In this document: one piece after another, positions 9,862 through 21,340 of the stretch | Layout: the number at the start of each line of letters is the position of its first letter | Position numbering within the stretch: position 1 is the first letter of the stretch | Assembly (NCBI RefSeq): GCF_000234665.1 | Contig: NC_018331.1 | Location: 372,001 to 436,000 of the forward strand | Direction of reading: 5' to 3' | Source of the DNA: Leishmania mexicana MHOM/GT/2001/U1103 | Taxonomy: Eukaryota > Euglenozoa > Kinetoplastea > Trypanosomatida > Trypanosomatidae | DNA length: 64,000 nt | Made by a program: the position numbers and the translations under genes | Notes under the pieces: model-generated | What the model was told of the DNA's origin: nothing | Seen by the model: the letters and a program-made list of their open reading frames with translations, nothing else | The model's database searches: none

Positions 9862-12800
9862 TCATGGTGCGGAGATACGAGGACCTCTCGCCCACGCCAC
9901 CATCTCAGATACGGCGGCGTCGAGCTCTTGCATGAGGCATTCGGCAAGCAGGCCGTAACGCCTCGACTCCGCTCTTGTTGACGATCCCGTGGAGTGTGCA
10001 ATGTCGTGGTTGCAGGAGGGTGCTGTGGACGGTATGGCAAGGCAGAGCCCTTGCTCGTATGCCCTTATGCGCATGTGCACCCAGCTCAGCTGCTGTGTGC
10101 ACTCGTGCGACAAGATCCGCGGGTGATACACTACGATACTCTCGAGGAGGAGGATGTGCATCCATGTCAAGACGACAAGTCGCACGCCGCACAGGAGATG
10201 CGTGTGCACGCGGCTGGGGCCAGCGAGCACAAATGGGTGGGAGGGAAGAAGTCGCTGCACGTAGGTGTCCATCGGGGAGGTCATTGTCGTGTCTCCATCA
10301 CGACTCACTGCCGGTGCTGCGTCGAGGCCGTCACATATTGAGCCGACGGTGTCGCGCAAGAAGAGGAACGGACACTCCGTGCTTTGCGTGGTGCTGTCGA
10401 ACCAGTGTCTCTCGCGTAGGCTTGCTTTCAGATCACCCATGGCCAGCTTCACTGCGGCTTCGTCTTCTGACGCCACAGACGGCTCATCACTCAAGGACAC
10501 GCGTTGCTCCACAGGCAGAGCGTCTGAGAGCGCCGCCTGCAAGCACCACCATAGACGCTCCTGAGTCTGCTCGAATCTGGCAGGTAGGGGTAATTTACCG
10601 CACAAGTGAGTTGCAAACAGCTGGAGACGCCACACGTCTAATAGGACCCCCCGAATCGGTCGATGACACTTGCTCATCCGTGAGGTCGCCGGGCTCGGCT
10701 CCGCGGCGCAGCAGTGCACGCAGCGCCACATTAGCGGCAGGAGCAGTGCCAATGCCCGGTCCTGGGCAACAGTGAGCGCATATGTGTCACATGATGGCGC
10801 CGCCGGCGGTGATGCGTCACTGACGTAGCGGCTGAAGTGGCGCCATTCCACCGCGCCGGCAATCGCTAGAGCCTCCGCTGCTGTGGCAGAGGTGGATACC
10901 TCTTCGTCGTCAGGCAAGTCAGGCCCCGACACCGCGCACAGAGGAAGGAGAACTTCCGCCAGGCGCTGGCAGCACGCCCAAAAGCGAAAACACAGCTCGG
11001 CATAGAGGGCCTCTGCAGCAGCAAAGGGCTGCGGCGGGGATAGAGGCGTGAACAGCGACGATGATGCTGCGCTGTCGGTGCAAGATGTCCAGTACGGTGA
11101 AGAGCGTCTAGGAGGCGGTGCGAAAAGAGATGCACAGGTCGTGTTCAGCGGTATCGCTGCTCTTGTCAGCAGCGCCACAGTATCGCACAGCGACACAAGC
11201 ACGTCCGTGCCATGTGCGGAGGGCGTTTCTGGTACGCTTTCAGCAAAGTCACTCGCGACGACACCGCTGATGGGGTCAGCGAACGGCCTGGGCACTAAAA
11301 AATGCCCTCTGGCGAGAGTCATCAGTGTGTCGTCGCGGTACCACATGCGGTAGGGCGCCGCTTCCGCGCCACACAGGTTAGGCGGCAAAAACATCCCATC
11401 CTCACCTCTGCCACGCAGCGTGTTCGCCGGTAACACGCCAGAGCGCTGCTGCCACGCGATAAGAGACTCGATGTTACACATAAGCGTGTTGGAGAGTCCT
11501 TTGGCGCACACAAACAGAGATCGCTGTGTCGACGGCGGCTCGTCGATTGTCGGTGTCGGCGGGTCCTCTGTACGGTTCCCGCTGTCGCACGGTGTCAGTG
11601 ACCTGAGTGCGTGGTACTCAGCGTCGAGATCGCGGATGTCTTTCATCTCCCATGGCGGGATGCACGCGCGCCACTCGCTCCCACAGCCCTCCGCTCCATG
11701 GCGGGTCGCGCCGGGCTGTTGCAGGGAGGCAGAACTGCGTAGACACACTGCTAGCATGCGGTACGGCCACCGCACCGACAACCTTCGCAGCGAAGCGAGA
11801 GATGTTGAGGCGCACGTGCCACCGTATGCACTCGAGGGGAACAACGCGCTGAGAAGCATCACCTGCGCAGCCTGCAGCGACATCGACGTGCCGGGAGCAG
11901 AGGTGCTTGCCGCCCACCACATACGGCGCCGCTACCGCTCCCGCTGCACCCATGCTTCCGCGAACGAGGGGACGGTTCTACTAGGTGCGTCGGTGCTGTG
12001 CGCTTGAGCCTGCTCCAGTGCAGCGCAGAGAGCCTCCGGTAGCACGGACTCGCCGATTGCGTCGGCCAAGGACCTCAGAAGAGGAACCGACCGCACATCA
12101 CCACTCCGCACCCGCGCCGTCCTGTTCGGGTGGAGCGACTCCGCCATGATGACGAGAAGATCCGTCTCCAACCTCATGACAGGGTATGGCGACACCCCGG
12201 CGGCTGCTCTCTGGTGAGAACTGTAAAGTTCCGCCACGGTCTCTGCAAGCATCTCTCGCCATATCTGCTGAAAGGAAAAGCTTAGTGAAGTGAGGTGAGC
12301 AGCTGGCGACTTTGAACATATACGTAGTTGCCTGGCTTGGTGACTGCACTGCAGCCACCCATCCACCAGGTTAGCGATGCACCAGTGTAACAGCAGCGCG
12401 TCCTCACCGAGTTTGCAAAGATGCGTCACGCCGTCGTCTTCCTTAGCACACGCGAGGGTCTCTGATCGACAATTGCTCTTCGCCATAGGATTCCCAAACC
12501 TGTTCGCGCTTCTGCGGTGGGTCCAGAAGTGAGCCCATCGTGTCATCAGCGCATCTCGCGCGTCTTCCTGTGCTGCCGACAGACATTGCCACATGTGCGA
12601 CGCATCGCCACTCTGATGCACCTCCGTCCCCAGCCAATGTGCAAAAGAGCCGTCAGTGGTACCCCAGGAGGAGCGAGCGTGCACGTCGAGTAGGAGAACT
12701 AGCAGCTCCCACCACTCCCTCTCCTCCTCCATCTGATTGGGGACTAGCAACGCCACCGTCCGCAGGCAGGTGACCAGCCGCTGCACCGAAACGAGCACGT

Positions 12801-14157
12801 CAGCACCCTGTCTAGTACCGGCAGAACGCTCTGTGTGGCACGCGACCACAGAATACGCCGACGAGCCCGCCTCCACCCCAGCAGCGACGTACTGGGTATA
12901 GAGCAGCTGCAGTATGGCAATGCAAAGCTGAACGGCTTCGCCAACTGCGCCTTCGCGAAGTGCGTGACTCTCCCTTGAGTCCATCACGTCGCACCTCTCC
13001 ACTGCAGACCTCGGGAGCACCTCCATCCACCACCTCAGCGCAGAGCCGCGCATTTGACCGCCGAACTCCGCCGACAGTTGGAAAAACAGAGCGGGTGTCA
13101 GAAAGCGAAGCAGCTCATTGGCCTCTGCGTCTCGCGCTTTCTCCGTCGGCTGGTGTGCAAGACGCCAGACGGTACAGCGCAGTAGGACGTACTGCTCCCC
13201 TGGCGACCGTCTTCTCCACACGCGGCATATGTCCTGTACCGCCACCGAAAAGTCACTGTTGCTGAGCGAAGCGTCGACAGCAGCGTCTTCCGCTCCAGCC
13301 GCAGGTGGTACACATCGGCAGCGGGCGCCGCCCTCCATTTCCGTGCCCCCGGCATGGTCGAGGATGTGCTCGGTAAGCAACCCCTGGAGCAGGGATGTGG
13401 CAGAGGCGTCCGCAGCGCACCCCGCCGGTCGGTGAGTGCTGGCAGCTGGAAAGAGCCGACTGTACACGTGTAGCAGCTCAGACACCGTAAAGGAGGTCCA
13501 GGGAGCATGAGAAACCATGTCCAGCAGCCACAGCGGTGTATGCGGCGCTGTCACGCGCACTCTCGCATTCACGTACACCTCGAGGAGGAAGAGCACCTGC
13601 ACCGTCATCGGACGCGCAGAAGTGGCCGGGGTGCTGCAGACCTCGCCGTCTTTCTGTCCACGGCGCCCCAAAACGCTGCATGCGCCTCCACCGGAGGCCA
13701 TGACTGGGGCCAGCGCCCTCTCCGCTGCGGCAAGAAAGGCACGCATCGTTCGTTGAGTATGATGTACCTGTAGAATACGCACCATACCCGCCACCGCGCC
13801 CACCTGCTCGGCAGCAGCCCACCTTGGTCGGGCCCCTGAGTGCACCGGCGAGGTAGATGCCGTTGCGCTGTCGCGGTCCCGCGTTAGGGAGGCGAGAAAC
13901 AACTTAAGGATGTACGCGGTGATCATGTAGTGCGCCACGCGTAGTCTTGATAACCCCGCGAAGACTCGCGTCAGCTGCGTCGCGTCATAGTGCTGTAACG
14001 AGGGTGCAAGACTCACGAAAAAGGCCGTTGTGGAACCCGACAACTGGCAGTTCAGCTCTCCGAGAGCAGCGACCGTAATGCTTGCATCGACCGGATCGTA
14101 CAGGCGAAGGTAGCGCACGGCGTGACTCGCAAGTAGGCACAGCCTCCATGGGTGCAT
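9862..14157 (-). pseudogene. Large helical-repeat protein gene interrupted by one in-frame TAG
   Basis: Two open segments in the same frame, 14157-11932 (741 codons) and 11931-9862 (689 codons), are separated only by a TAG at 11932-11934. Codon use is similar on both sides and there is no room for a splice or polyadenylation site. The simplest reading is one gene of about 1,431 codons with a premature stop, from a real nonsense mutation or a base-call error. The N-terminal part is rich in Leu/Ala helices (for example DATQLTRVFAGLSRLRVAHY), suggesting an alpha-solenoid of the kind common in trypanosomatid mitochondrial RNA-processing and ribosome-assembly factors. The first residues (MHPWRLCLLASHAVRYLRLY) could be a mitochondrial targeting signal. 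No catalytic motif was seen and no family is assigned. The downstream ATG at 11922 is unlikely to be a separate start. Confidence 0.75.
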
Positions 14158-15334
14158 GCGGCGAGTCGGTGGTCCCGTGCCTCTCCCTGTGTAGAGTGCA
14201 TCGCGAGTACGACAACAAGCGGCAGAACAGGGTCACGGTACGGGAATGCAATATGGAGAGAGTGAGGAGAGGACGGGGCTCGAAGGCAGGACGGGCATGA
14301 GACGCACAGGGATCACACAGCTCCGACGACCTTCAATTTTCTGTGGTTCGCCCCTTTCCCGGAGCGGAAAGAAAACAACGAACCCGGAAGCCCACGACTC
14401 CCATTCTGATGGTTGTCCTTCCTACGTCGTCTCCCTGCCGGTTCCTGAGAGACCGTGCCAGGGACACGGTGCGAGAGAACGTGCACACATACGCTGTCGT
14501 GTAACGCCGAGTATTCGGATCGCCCGCAGGGGAGCGAACGCCGTAGCAGTACAAATGGCCGCAATACGGCAACGGAAGCAGGAAAGGGTCTTGGCTTTGT
14601 TTCGGCGTGTCCCCATTGCTCTGCCCTGAAACACGAGCTGCACGCCACTCCACCCCAGCCGGGCCCCGTCGCACAGGCGCACATGGCCTGGCGCGCAGCA
14701 GCCCTGGACACACGCGGTACAGCATTGCGCCGACCCAGTCATCTCGGTGCGGCCTCCGTCCAAAGCTCGGCACAGACACACCCATTGCGCCGGTCCCCAC
14801 GTGCCGCACCCTCCTCGAGAGTGGCGCAGGCCCCCTGCACCAGTGGGCAGAGTGAGGGGCCGGGGAGGGGGTGGGTGAGATGTGTTCGAGTCACGCTGGC
14901 ACTCTGTCCCCATCATGTGGACGGCACAATGGTGTCCGCCGTCGCAGGCCGCTCCGACGCCACGCCGTCCACAACCTCACCAGCGACATCAGCAGCGATA
15001 CATCGCTCTGACCTCCCCTACGTCGTTGGTGCTGAGCCCTGCGACACCACCCGAGGTGGCTGGGGCACTTGGCAGGGGTTGGGGGTGGGGGAGGGCTGGC
15101 TCACTTTCCACCACACACAAACACACACACACACACACACAGAGTGCGGGGTGTGTGCCGGGGCCTGCGACACCACGCACTGAGGGGTGCCGCCGCTCCC
15201 CCCTCTCTGTGCTAGAGGAGGAAGAGAGAGGGTTGGATAAAAGAAAAGAAAAGCGTCGAACAGCAATGCGAGACCGTCACGTGAAACGAGGAGTAGGTCC
15301 CTGTTGATGTGGTCATGGGGATCCTCCGCTCGGT
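14158..15334. other. Intergenic region upstream of the interrupted gene, with SIDER-like copy B
   Basis: Holds the repeat at 14532-15254. A purine tract at 14252-14275 reads on the minus strand as a polypyrimidine tract with AGs near 14186-14191, a likely splice acceptor for the interrupted gene. No other gene seen. Confidence 0.55.
14532..15254 (+). mobile_element. SIDER-like degenerate retroposon, copy B (longest copy)
   Basis: About 720 bp, the most complete of four copies in the window. It shares its first 80 bases and core with copy A and its 3' part with copy D. It contains a segment bounded by two copies of CCTGCGACACCAC (ending at 15050 and 15176), with a G-rich run (15072-15100) and an (AC)n microsatellite (15121-15141) inside. 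It ends in an A-rich tail (AAAAGAAAAGAAAAG). Orientation is antisense to the transcription unit. It is inverted relative to copy C at 38878, and together they bracket the two ABCA genes. Confidence 0.65.
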
Positions 15335-15733
15335 TCAGGGTGAGCAGAGGGATCTCCCGAGGCGCGCCTCACGTGCATCCAGCTCAGCTAGTCGCTCAGC
15401 GTACTGTGCCTCCCACAGCAGGCTCCGCGTCTCCCACGCAGCGACCCTTTCACGGAAAAGCTGCTCCGAGCACTGAAGGGCTGCCTCTCGCCTGTCTAGC
15501 GCCTCTTGCTGGTTCTGCAACTGCTGATAGAGTCGAGTCTCTGCCCCTGTGAAAGGGACTGAGTCACGCCCAGTCGAACGGTGCTCTGCTAGAAAGGAAT
15601 GTGCGGGCGCCTCATGATTCGCTGCGCATGACACCAACGGGGTCGTGGACCTTGCAGCCATGCAAGGGTACGAGAGAGACGATGTAGGCGCCTCCGGCGC
15701 ACACCTCGTTGGGCCACGCTCAAACTCCATCAC
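15335..15733 (-). CDS. Small coiled-coil protein, function unknown
   Basis: A 132-residue open frame in the same orientation as its neighbours, with coding-like codon use. The N-terminal half is Ser/Thr/Pro-rich and probably disordered. From about residue 62 it is rich in Glu, Gln, Arg, Ala and Leu with heptad-like spacing (LYQQLQNQQEALDRREAAL and AERLAELDAREARL), so a single coiled coil is likely. No signal peptide, membrane segment or catalytic motif. Two consecutive ATGs open the frame; either may be used. It ends about 80 bases from the A-rich end of SIDER-like copy B. It could be a small conserved hypothetical gene or a chance frame; the long charged helix and strand argue for a gene. 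Confidence 0.55.
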   Translation of the reverse strand: MMEFERGPTRCAPEAPTSSLSYPCMAARSTTPLVSCAANHEAPAHSFLAEHRSTGRDSVPFTGAETRLYQQLQNQQEALDRREAALQCSEQLFRERVAAWETRSLLWEAQYAERLAELDAREARLGRSLCSP

Positions 15734-17741
15734 GATTCGGCTGTCAAGGGCTCAAGTAGGCACGCACTGAGAGCGGCAAGGTGGTGAAAAGATGGGGGTA
15801 AAGGTGCCACGATCCGAACGAGACTGTGTATATGTGCATCTATGTAAATATCGATATCGAGCTGTACGCCTTGCGGAGCGGTGAGGGAGTGTTGTAACCA
15901 CCGTTACTCGGCAACTAATGAAGGCCAATAGCCCCAAGAAGAGAGCAGAGGGACTGAATGAGGCAATCAGCAGCTCGCATGCATACAACAGCACATGGGG
16001 GTAGGCAGGCCATCGAGACCGACATCGCGTGAGAGCGCTTACTGTCTGCTTTAGGCCTTCGTTGGTGTTGTCAACACCACCCGTCTCGCACTACCGAAAC
16101 GCACTCAAATTAAGCGCTCTGGCCCAGTGGAGGAGGGCCAAATTACTGGCCTGCTGTTACAGGGCACTGGGTAATCATTAAAAGCGAAAAAAAAATCACT
16201 GTACTTGGTAAGCTGTGCTGTGTCACATGAATGAACTGAGCACACACACTTACGCGTGTGAGCTACGCCATCTCCGTGCATCAGGGGGTGGGAGGGGAGG
16301 GGAGAGTCGGTGCATTACTCCGTCTGTGCTTGCGTGTCGGTGGGAGCGAGCGAGTGCAGGAGCAGCTCTCTCTCTTCCTCCTCTGCTGACAACGGTACCA
16401 CTTACTGATTTTTTTTTTCGGAGGGAGGGAGGTGTTTAAGGACCCAAGCGAAGGAGAGAGGCCTGTGCCACGTCGCTAAAACGCGCACCAACACATCTGC
16501 TGGTAACCACGCACGCACGCATATATGCAACAGCCCGGAGTTGTTTAGAAACAAAAAAAGTAGAATAGCGGGACATGAGGGATGCAGTGAAGCAAGTCGT
16601 TCCGGCATGCGAGGCGCAACAGACGTTACAGATCAGACCCACACACGCACAGAGAGAGAGAGAGACAGAAACGTAAGCCACTACACTCGTACCTGTCCCC
16701 CCCCCCTTTTGCGTCCCAGCGCACCGCCGTAAAAACGCGGTGCGGCACATCTTCACGATTTCACGTGCTCCGCGGACCCTACTCCCACCTTACTTGGGGC
16801 AGATGCACAATTCGAGTATTCGCAGCGAACGAAGAAAGCCTCTCGTAGCCGGTGCCTCTGTTCCGTTCACCGCCCTTCGCGCTGACAGGTGTGGCGAAGA
16901 GAGAGGAGAAGCAGAGCAGCGCGCACACACATGATCCGTTAGAAAATGAGAAGGAAAACAGTTATACATACATAGAAATGACAAAAGGAAACAAAAAAAA
17001 AACGCCTCATCGCAACCCTAAAACGATGGCGCCTTCCGAACTCGCCCCCCTCCCCCCTCCTCCCCTCTGCCGCGCGGTGGAGGAGGGGCAAAACGGTGAT
17101 GGACGGGTGGCCCGCACAACGAGATGAAAGAGAGCCAGTGGTGCGGCAAAGAGACAAACAAACAGTACGAAGAGAAAAGGAAAAAAGGGCGGCGCACACA
17201 TGCGCACATGCTCGCAGAGGTAAATACACACACACATAGAGAGAGAGAGGTCAACACATGTATATGTGCGTCTGCGTCGACCAAATGGGGAGAGCGCAGA
17301 TGACAAAGCGAGCATAACGCAAGAGGAGAGAGAAGGATGCACGTGCGAGTAAGCCCGTGGAGGGGAGGGGGGTACGCCCCGCAACACGAGTGTGAGAGGA
17401 AGAAGGCAGAGGGTGTGGAAGGACCGCCGTCTCGGTAAAATGGGCCTGAGAAAAAAAAGAAGGGGAGAAAAAAGGGGCAAAACAAAAAGCCGTCGTGGGA
17501 GAGCTCTGCAGCGGACAGCAGAAGGATCAAATGAATCGACTACAAAACAAGAGACGGGCTCATCCGAAACAAAAGCGGCGGGCCGGAGGAAAAATCATGT
17601 TAAAACAGTAAAAAAGGGGAGGTGGAGCGGCTACAGCATCTTCGAGCACACCTGAGGAGCACTCGAGAAACGGCCACCAACGAAAGGCTTCGATGCGTAC
17701 AACTTTCGAACACGCAGAAAGAGCTCTCTCCCCCCACCTCC

Positions 17742-17768
17742 CACCACCACCACCACCACCACCACCAC
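17742..17768. repeat. (CCA)n microsatellite
   Basis: Nine uninterrupted CCA units in gene-free DNA, with a pyrimidine-rich run before it. Confidence 0.9.
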
Positions 17769-18367
17769 TACCTCTCTTTCCCCATCAAACAAAGAACACG
17801 CACCAGCACAGCAAATGGGAGAGACCGAAAGATATATAAAAAAAGAGGGCAAGCGCATACTTCATAGTAGAAAGCAGCATGCACACGCATCAGCGCCATT
17901 GACTCGGTCGCTATCCACCTCTCATCGTCATCTCTCCATCTTTTTGCTATTTACGGTGCCGCTTCCCGCGTGCCGTGGTGCAGACACTTTGAGCAAGAAG
18001 GATAAAAATCCGCTGGCACCACAGAGAAATCCAAGGACACCACCATACACCACCCTCACAACGCAAAAAAAAGGGGGTGCCTAACGAGATGACGAAGTTT
18101 CACGCGCGCACCCGCAACCAACGAACGGGTCCTGCCAGCCGCCTGCAACTTCGGCGCCCACCGTGGGAGAAGGGGGTCCTGATAACCGTAACGAAAGAGG
18201 AGCTGCAAGACAGCAGGGGAGTCGGGGAGGAAAAGAAATCATCCAACCGTCAATACACAAGAGGCAGGATGCGTTCCAAGGAGACAAGGCAACTGCCTTG
18301 GGAACTTCTCAGTAAAGTCGAAACAAAAAAAAATCGTGTGTGTGTGTGTGTATGTGGAGAACCATAA

Positions 18368-18395
18368 ATAAGTGATAAGTGATAAGTGATAAGTG
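18368..18395. repeat. Short tandem repeat, 7-bp unit ATAAGTG x4
   Basis: Four perfect copies of ATAAGTG. Immediately downstream is an AT dinucleotide run (18420-18438) and AT-rich DNA to about 18525, unusually AT-rich for this genome. Confidence 0.9.
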
Positions 18396-18419
18396 ACGGC
18401 AAAACGCACATATGAGAAC

Positions 18420-18525
18420 AATATATATATATATATAAACATTCATGTTAATATATAGATGTATATACACACACACATCTGTATACATGTATACATTCAT
18501 AATAATAATATATATATACCATATA
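18420..18525. repeat. AT-rich patch with (AT)n tracts
   Basis: About 105 bases dominated by A and T, including an (AT)9 run at 18420-18438 and ATATATATA at about 18508-18518. It stands out against the GC-rich surroundings. No coding potential. Confidence 0.8.
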
Positions 18526-19106
18526 GAGAGAAACATACACCGACGACGCCACATGTCATGAAATCACGAGATAAAACCCCCTAAACGCCACGGATGGACG
18601 GAGAACACACAAGCAACAACAACAAAAAAGAAAGGACACGTGCGTCTGCAACAGCCACAAATAGGTGTGATGCACGGTACACTTGGGATGCAGCCATCGG
18701 ACAGGGGTACTGTGGAGCAGGTGGTGGTGGTCGTCGTGGTGGCAAGGAGGTTGGGGACGGGAGGAGTTACCGAGACGCAAACAAAACAATAATATCCTCG
18801 GAGGGAAATGGAAGCAAGAAAAAAGGGGGAGAAGCGATCGAATAGGGAAAAGCCCTGAGGAGGCAAAGCAATACACGAGACCACTCGCGTGCCAGTCCAC
18901 TCCACGAAAAGAAAGCACCAAAGAGCACGGCAACGTACGAATCACCACGCCAAAGAAAAAAATGATCTCACACGAGAAACAGAATGGAAAATAAAGGCGC
19001 AAGTGCAACGGATTGGGCGCCAAAAAAATGCAGCGAGAGGGGTTACCGCAAAACAAAAGAAAAACGAAGAGAGGGACACACAAGCTCCGCGTGCGCGACC
19101 GTCGAT

Positions 19107-19129
19107 GCCTCGCACGACTCGTGCGAGGC
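19107..19129. repeat. Perfect 11-bp inverted repeat with a one-base centre
   Basis: GCCTCGCACGA at 19107-19117 is followed by C and then its exact reverse complement TCGTGCGAGGC at 19119-19129. In RNA it would fold into a short GC-rich hairpin on either strand. It lies in the presumed 3' flank of ABCA copy 1, next to the left arm of the large inverted repeat. Confidence 0.8.
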
Positions 19130-19349
19130 GGTGAAGTGAAGCAAAGACCTCTGACAGCAGTCAGGGAGAAAGACACAGAGGAAACGCTGACAAATCCACG
19201 CTGAATCGTGTCACAACCACCGCTCGCCACCGACACGACCAACACGCTGCCCTTCGTTATCCTCCATCTCTCCTCGGTGCTCGGGAGGACGTCGCCTAGC
19301 CTTTTGCTCTCTCTCCCCATTTCTCCTTGGTCACGGTCCCTTACACTTC

Positions 19350-20164
19350 TCCCTCGACATGTCCATCCCACTTCCACGAACAAGTCCACACGCATACGCG
19401 CACACAGCCACAGCTCGCCAGCGACTGTTGCACCACGGCGAACCGCCCGCCATCCGATCGGGCCGCGCGTCCAGCCGGCTCTTCCTGTCCCTCCTCGTCC
19501 CTTCCCCGGGGACGTGTTGCGCGATAGGCGCCAGGCCGACCTGGCGGGACTGCATGCCGTGACCCGCCCGGGCCGCGTCCGGGGTTCTGCTCGAGACCAG
19601 AGGCAGTGGCGCCTGTCGTGCGGGCACTAGGCGGTGGATGCAAGTGCATGGAGGAGGAGCCCAGCGAGGAAGTGGGCCAGCCGCAGGTCAGGACCCTCTC
19701 AGACCCTCTGCCCTGCCGGTGCGCCATGTTTCGCCCTCGGCCGCTTCGTGCCGCGGCACGCCGTCATATGGTGTGGTGACACTTTACATGGGAGTCTGGC
19801 GGGCTCGGTCGTGCACACCTCGAGGGCGCTCACGCCATGCCGCCCGCATCGTCCCACCCCGGCCGCACGCAGGAGATGCCGCATGTTTCCCGGGCACGCA
19901 CTTTCTTTGTGGGTGGGGGCTGATGGGTATGCATCTCGTCCTCCAACATGTGCCGGATTGTCGACACGATTCGTCGTGCGCTGCTGCAGAGGTGATCATC
20001 ATGACGGCAAGTCTCCCCGGCACAGCGCCAGCCCATACCTGCCCGCCGATACCGAGGAGCCCGCCAGCGCTACCCGCGGGCAGGCTGCAGGGTCTCTGGC
20101 CTTTCCACCCAGTGGGTGCTGGGCCGTGTGATACCGTGGTGAGGTCCTGGGCGGCATCAGGGGT
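19350..20164 (-). repeat. Left arm of a ~0.8 kb inverted repeat flanking ABCA copy 1
   Basis: This 815-bp segment, reverse-complemented, matches 28536-29360 almost base for base, differing by a few substitutions and an 11-bp insertion in the other arm. In the element's own orientation (minus strand here) it runs from ACCCCTGATGCCGCC to GACATGTCGAGGGA, and identity stops sharply at both ends. It is GC-rich and carries no convincing reading frame. It may be a retroposon remnant of a different type from the SIDER-like copies, or an unrelated dispersed repeat. Confidence 0.85.
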
Positions 20165-21340
20165 ATGCTCTTCAAGAAAGAAGACATGGCGAGCATGCAA
20201 GCAAGTGAGCAAAAGATTGAGATGGGAGTGGTAGATGAGCAGCCATACCAACGTGTATGTACACAAGTGTGTGTGTGTGTATGTGCGTGTGTGGCTTGAT
20301 TGCCGGATCGTCACATCCATCAACTTGTGTCACCCTCAAGAGGGGAGGGGGAGGAGATCGAAGCAACATAAAAGAATTACAATACATATTCGAAAAAAAG
20401 GAAGACAATAACATACAACGGTACGTCTGCCGCTGGCCAAAACACATACACAGACTGACACACACCAACGCATACATACATGCAGATAAAACGGAAAAAT
20501 TCACCGTGCTATCGCGCACGCTCTCTGCCCGTGTCCTGTGAAGAGAGCGTGCAACAGAAAACCGCGCCTGCACTCACATAAAGCAGGCAACACAAAACAA
20601 AGGAAAAACTGGGCTCACTCAGCATTTCTACGAGGCTACGTGCCTCGACGCTGGCGGGCAAGGACAGATGGAGGGCGAGTGCAGTGCACAGTGAGGCCCA
20701 ACTGCGAAAAAGAAAATGCGTAAGGAAAAGAAAGATTAGGCACGTTTGTGTGCCTTTTCTCGCGTCAGACGAGATCGAAAGGCGAGGAGTGGGTGAGCAA
20801 CATGCAGAGAGCCCCTCGCACACCGCGATAGTACCCTCGCGCGGTTGGCAGCTTTCGACTTTCGTCTCACAGCGCTTCTCTCGGCACGCCCTTCTCACAG
20901 CAGCCCCCCTGCGCTGTCTCATTATCTTCGCCGCCTGCCAGTCCGTTCATAAAATGACGCGGTGACTGCACAGCCCTCAAAGCTCTAAGTGAGCAAGGCA
21001 ATGCGCCCACCACCATCCACCCAGAGAACGCGGCAAGTCGACATGGCCAGCGCTGAAAACAAATAATGCGCATGTCGACACAGCTCTACTGGTGCTGTGC
21101 CTCGCACGCACGATTCGAAACGACGGACGCAGTTGAACCGAAAAATGTAGAACGGAGCATGTACAGTAAGGCACAGGTACACAGTCCTTCAGTCAGTACA
21201 AATCGCCTGATGCCGAACACTCCTCCACCAGTTCTTATAAAATGGACAACGGTCGATAAACAAAAAAAGACACAAGAATTCTTAACAAAGCCCATTGCAC
21301 TCACGAGACCTCTTACATAATCACCCTTACGCTCTGCTCA

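Larger units (their letters stand above)
15734..21340. other. 5.6 kb gene-free region downstream of ABCA copy 1
   Basis: No supportable gene. It contains the left arm of the ~0.8 kb inverted repeat (19350-20164), a CCA microsatellite (17742-17768), a 7-bp tandem repeat (18368-18395), an AT repeat (18420-18438) and a perfect 11-bp hairpin (19107-19129). Much of it is purine-rich on the plus strand. Long minus-strand frames here translate to Phe/Leu/Ser/Pro-rich low-complexity sequence and look like UTR. Part of it is presumably the 3' UTR of ABCA copy 1. Confidence 0.6.

Noticed and set aside
16064..16078. Short palindrome GGTGTTGTCAACACC
   Set aside because: Only 7-8 bp per arm with a one-base centre; expected by chance in a window this long.
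17018..17530. Hydrophobic minus-strand frames resembling membrane proteins
   Set aside because: Pure pyrimidine-tract translation, with overlapping frames in all phases and no conserved pattern.
18556..19395. 279-codon minus-strand frame with many Phe/Leu/Cys residues
   Set aside because: Translation of pyrimidine-rich UTR; runs of Phe, Cys and Leu mimic membrane segments. It also runs into the inverted-repeat arm.
19634..20234. Plus-strand frames mirrored on the minus strand at 28526-29077
   Set aside because: They look conserved only because they sit in the two arms of the inverted repeat; the 11-bp indel breaks the frame, as expected for non-coding DNA.
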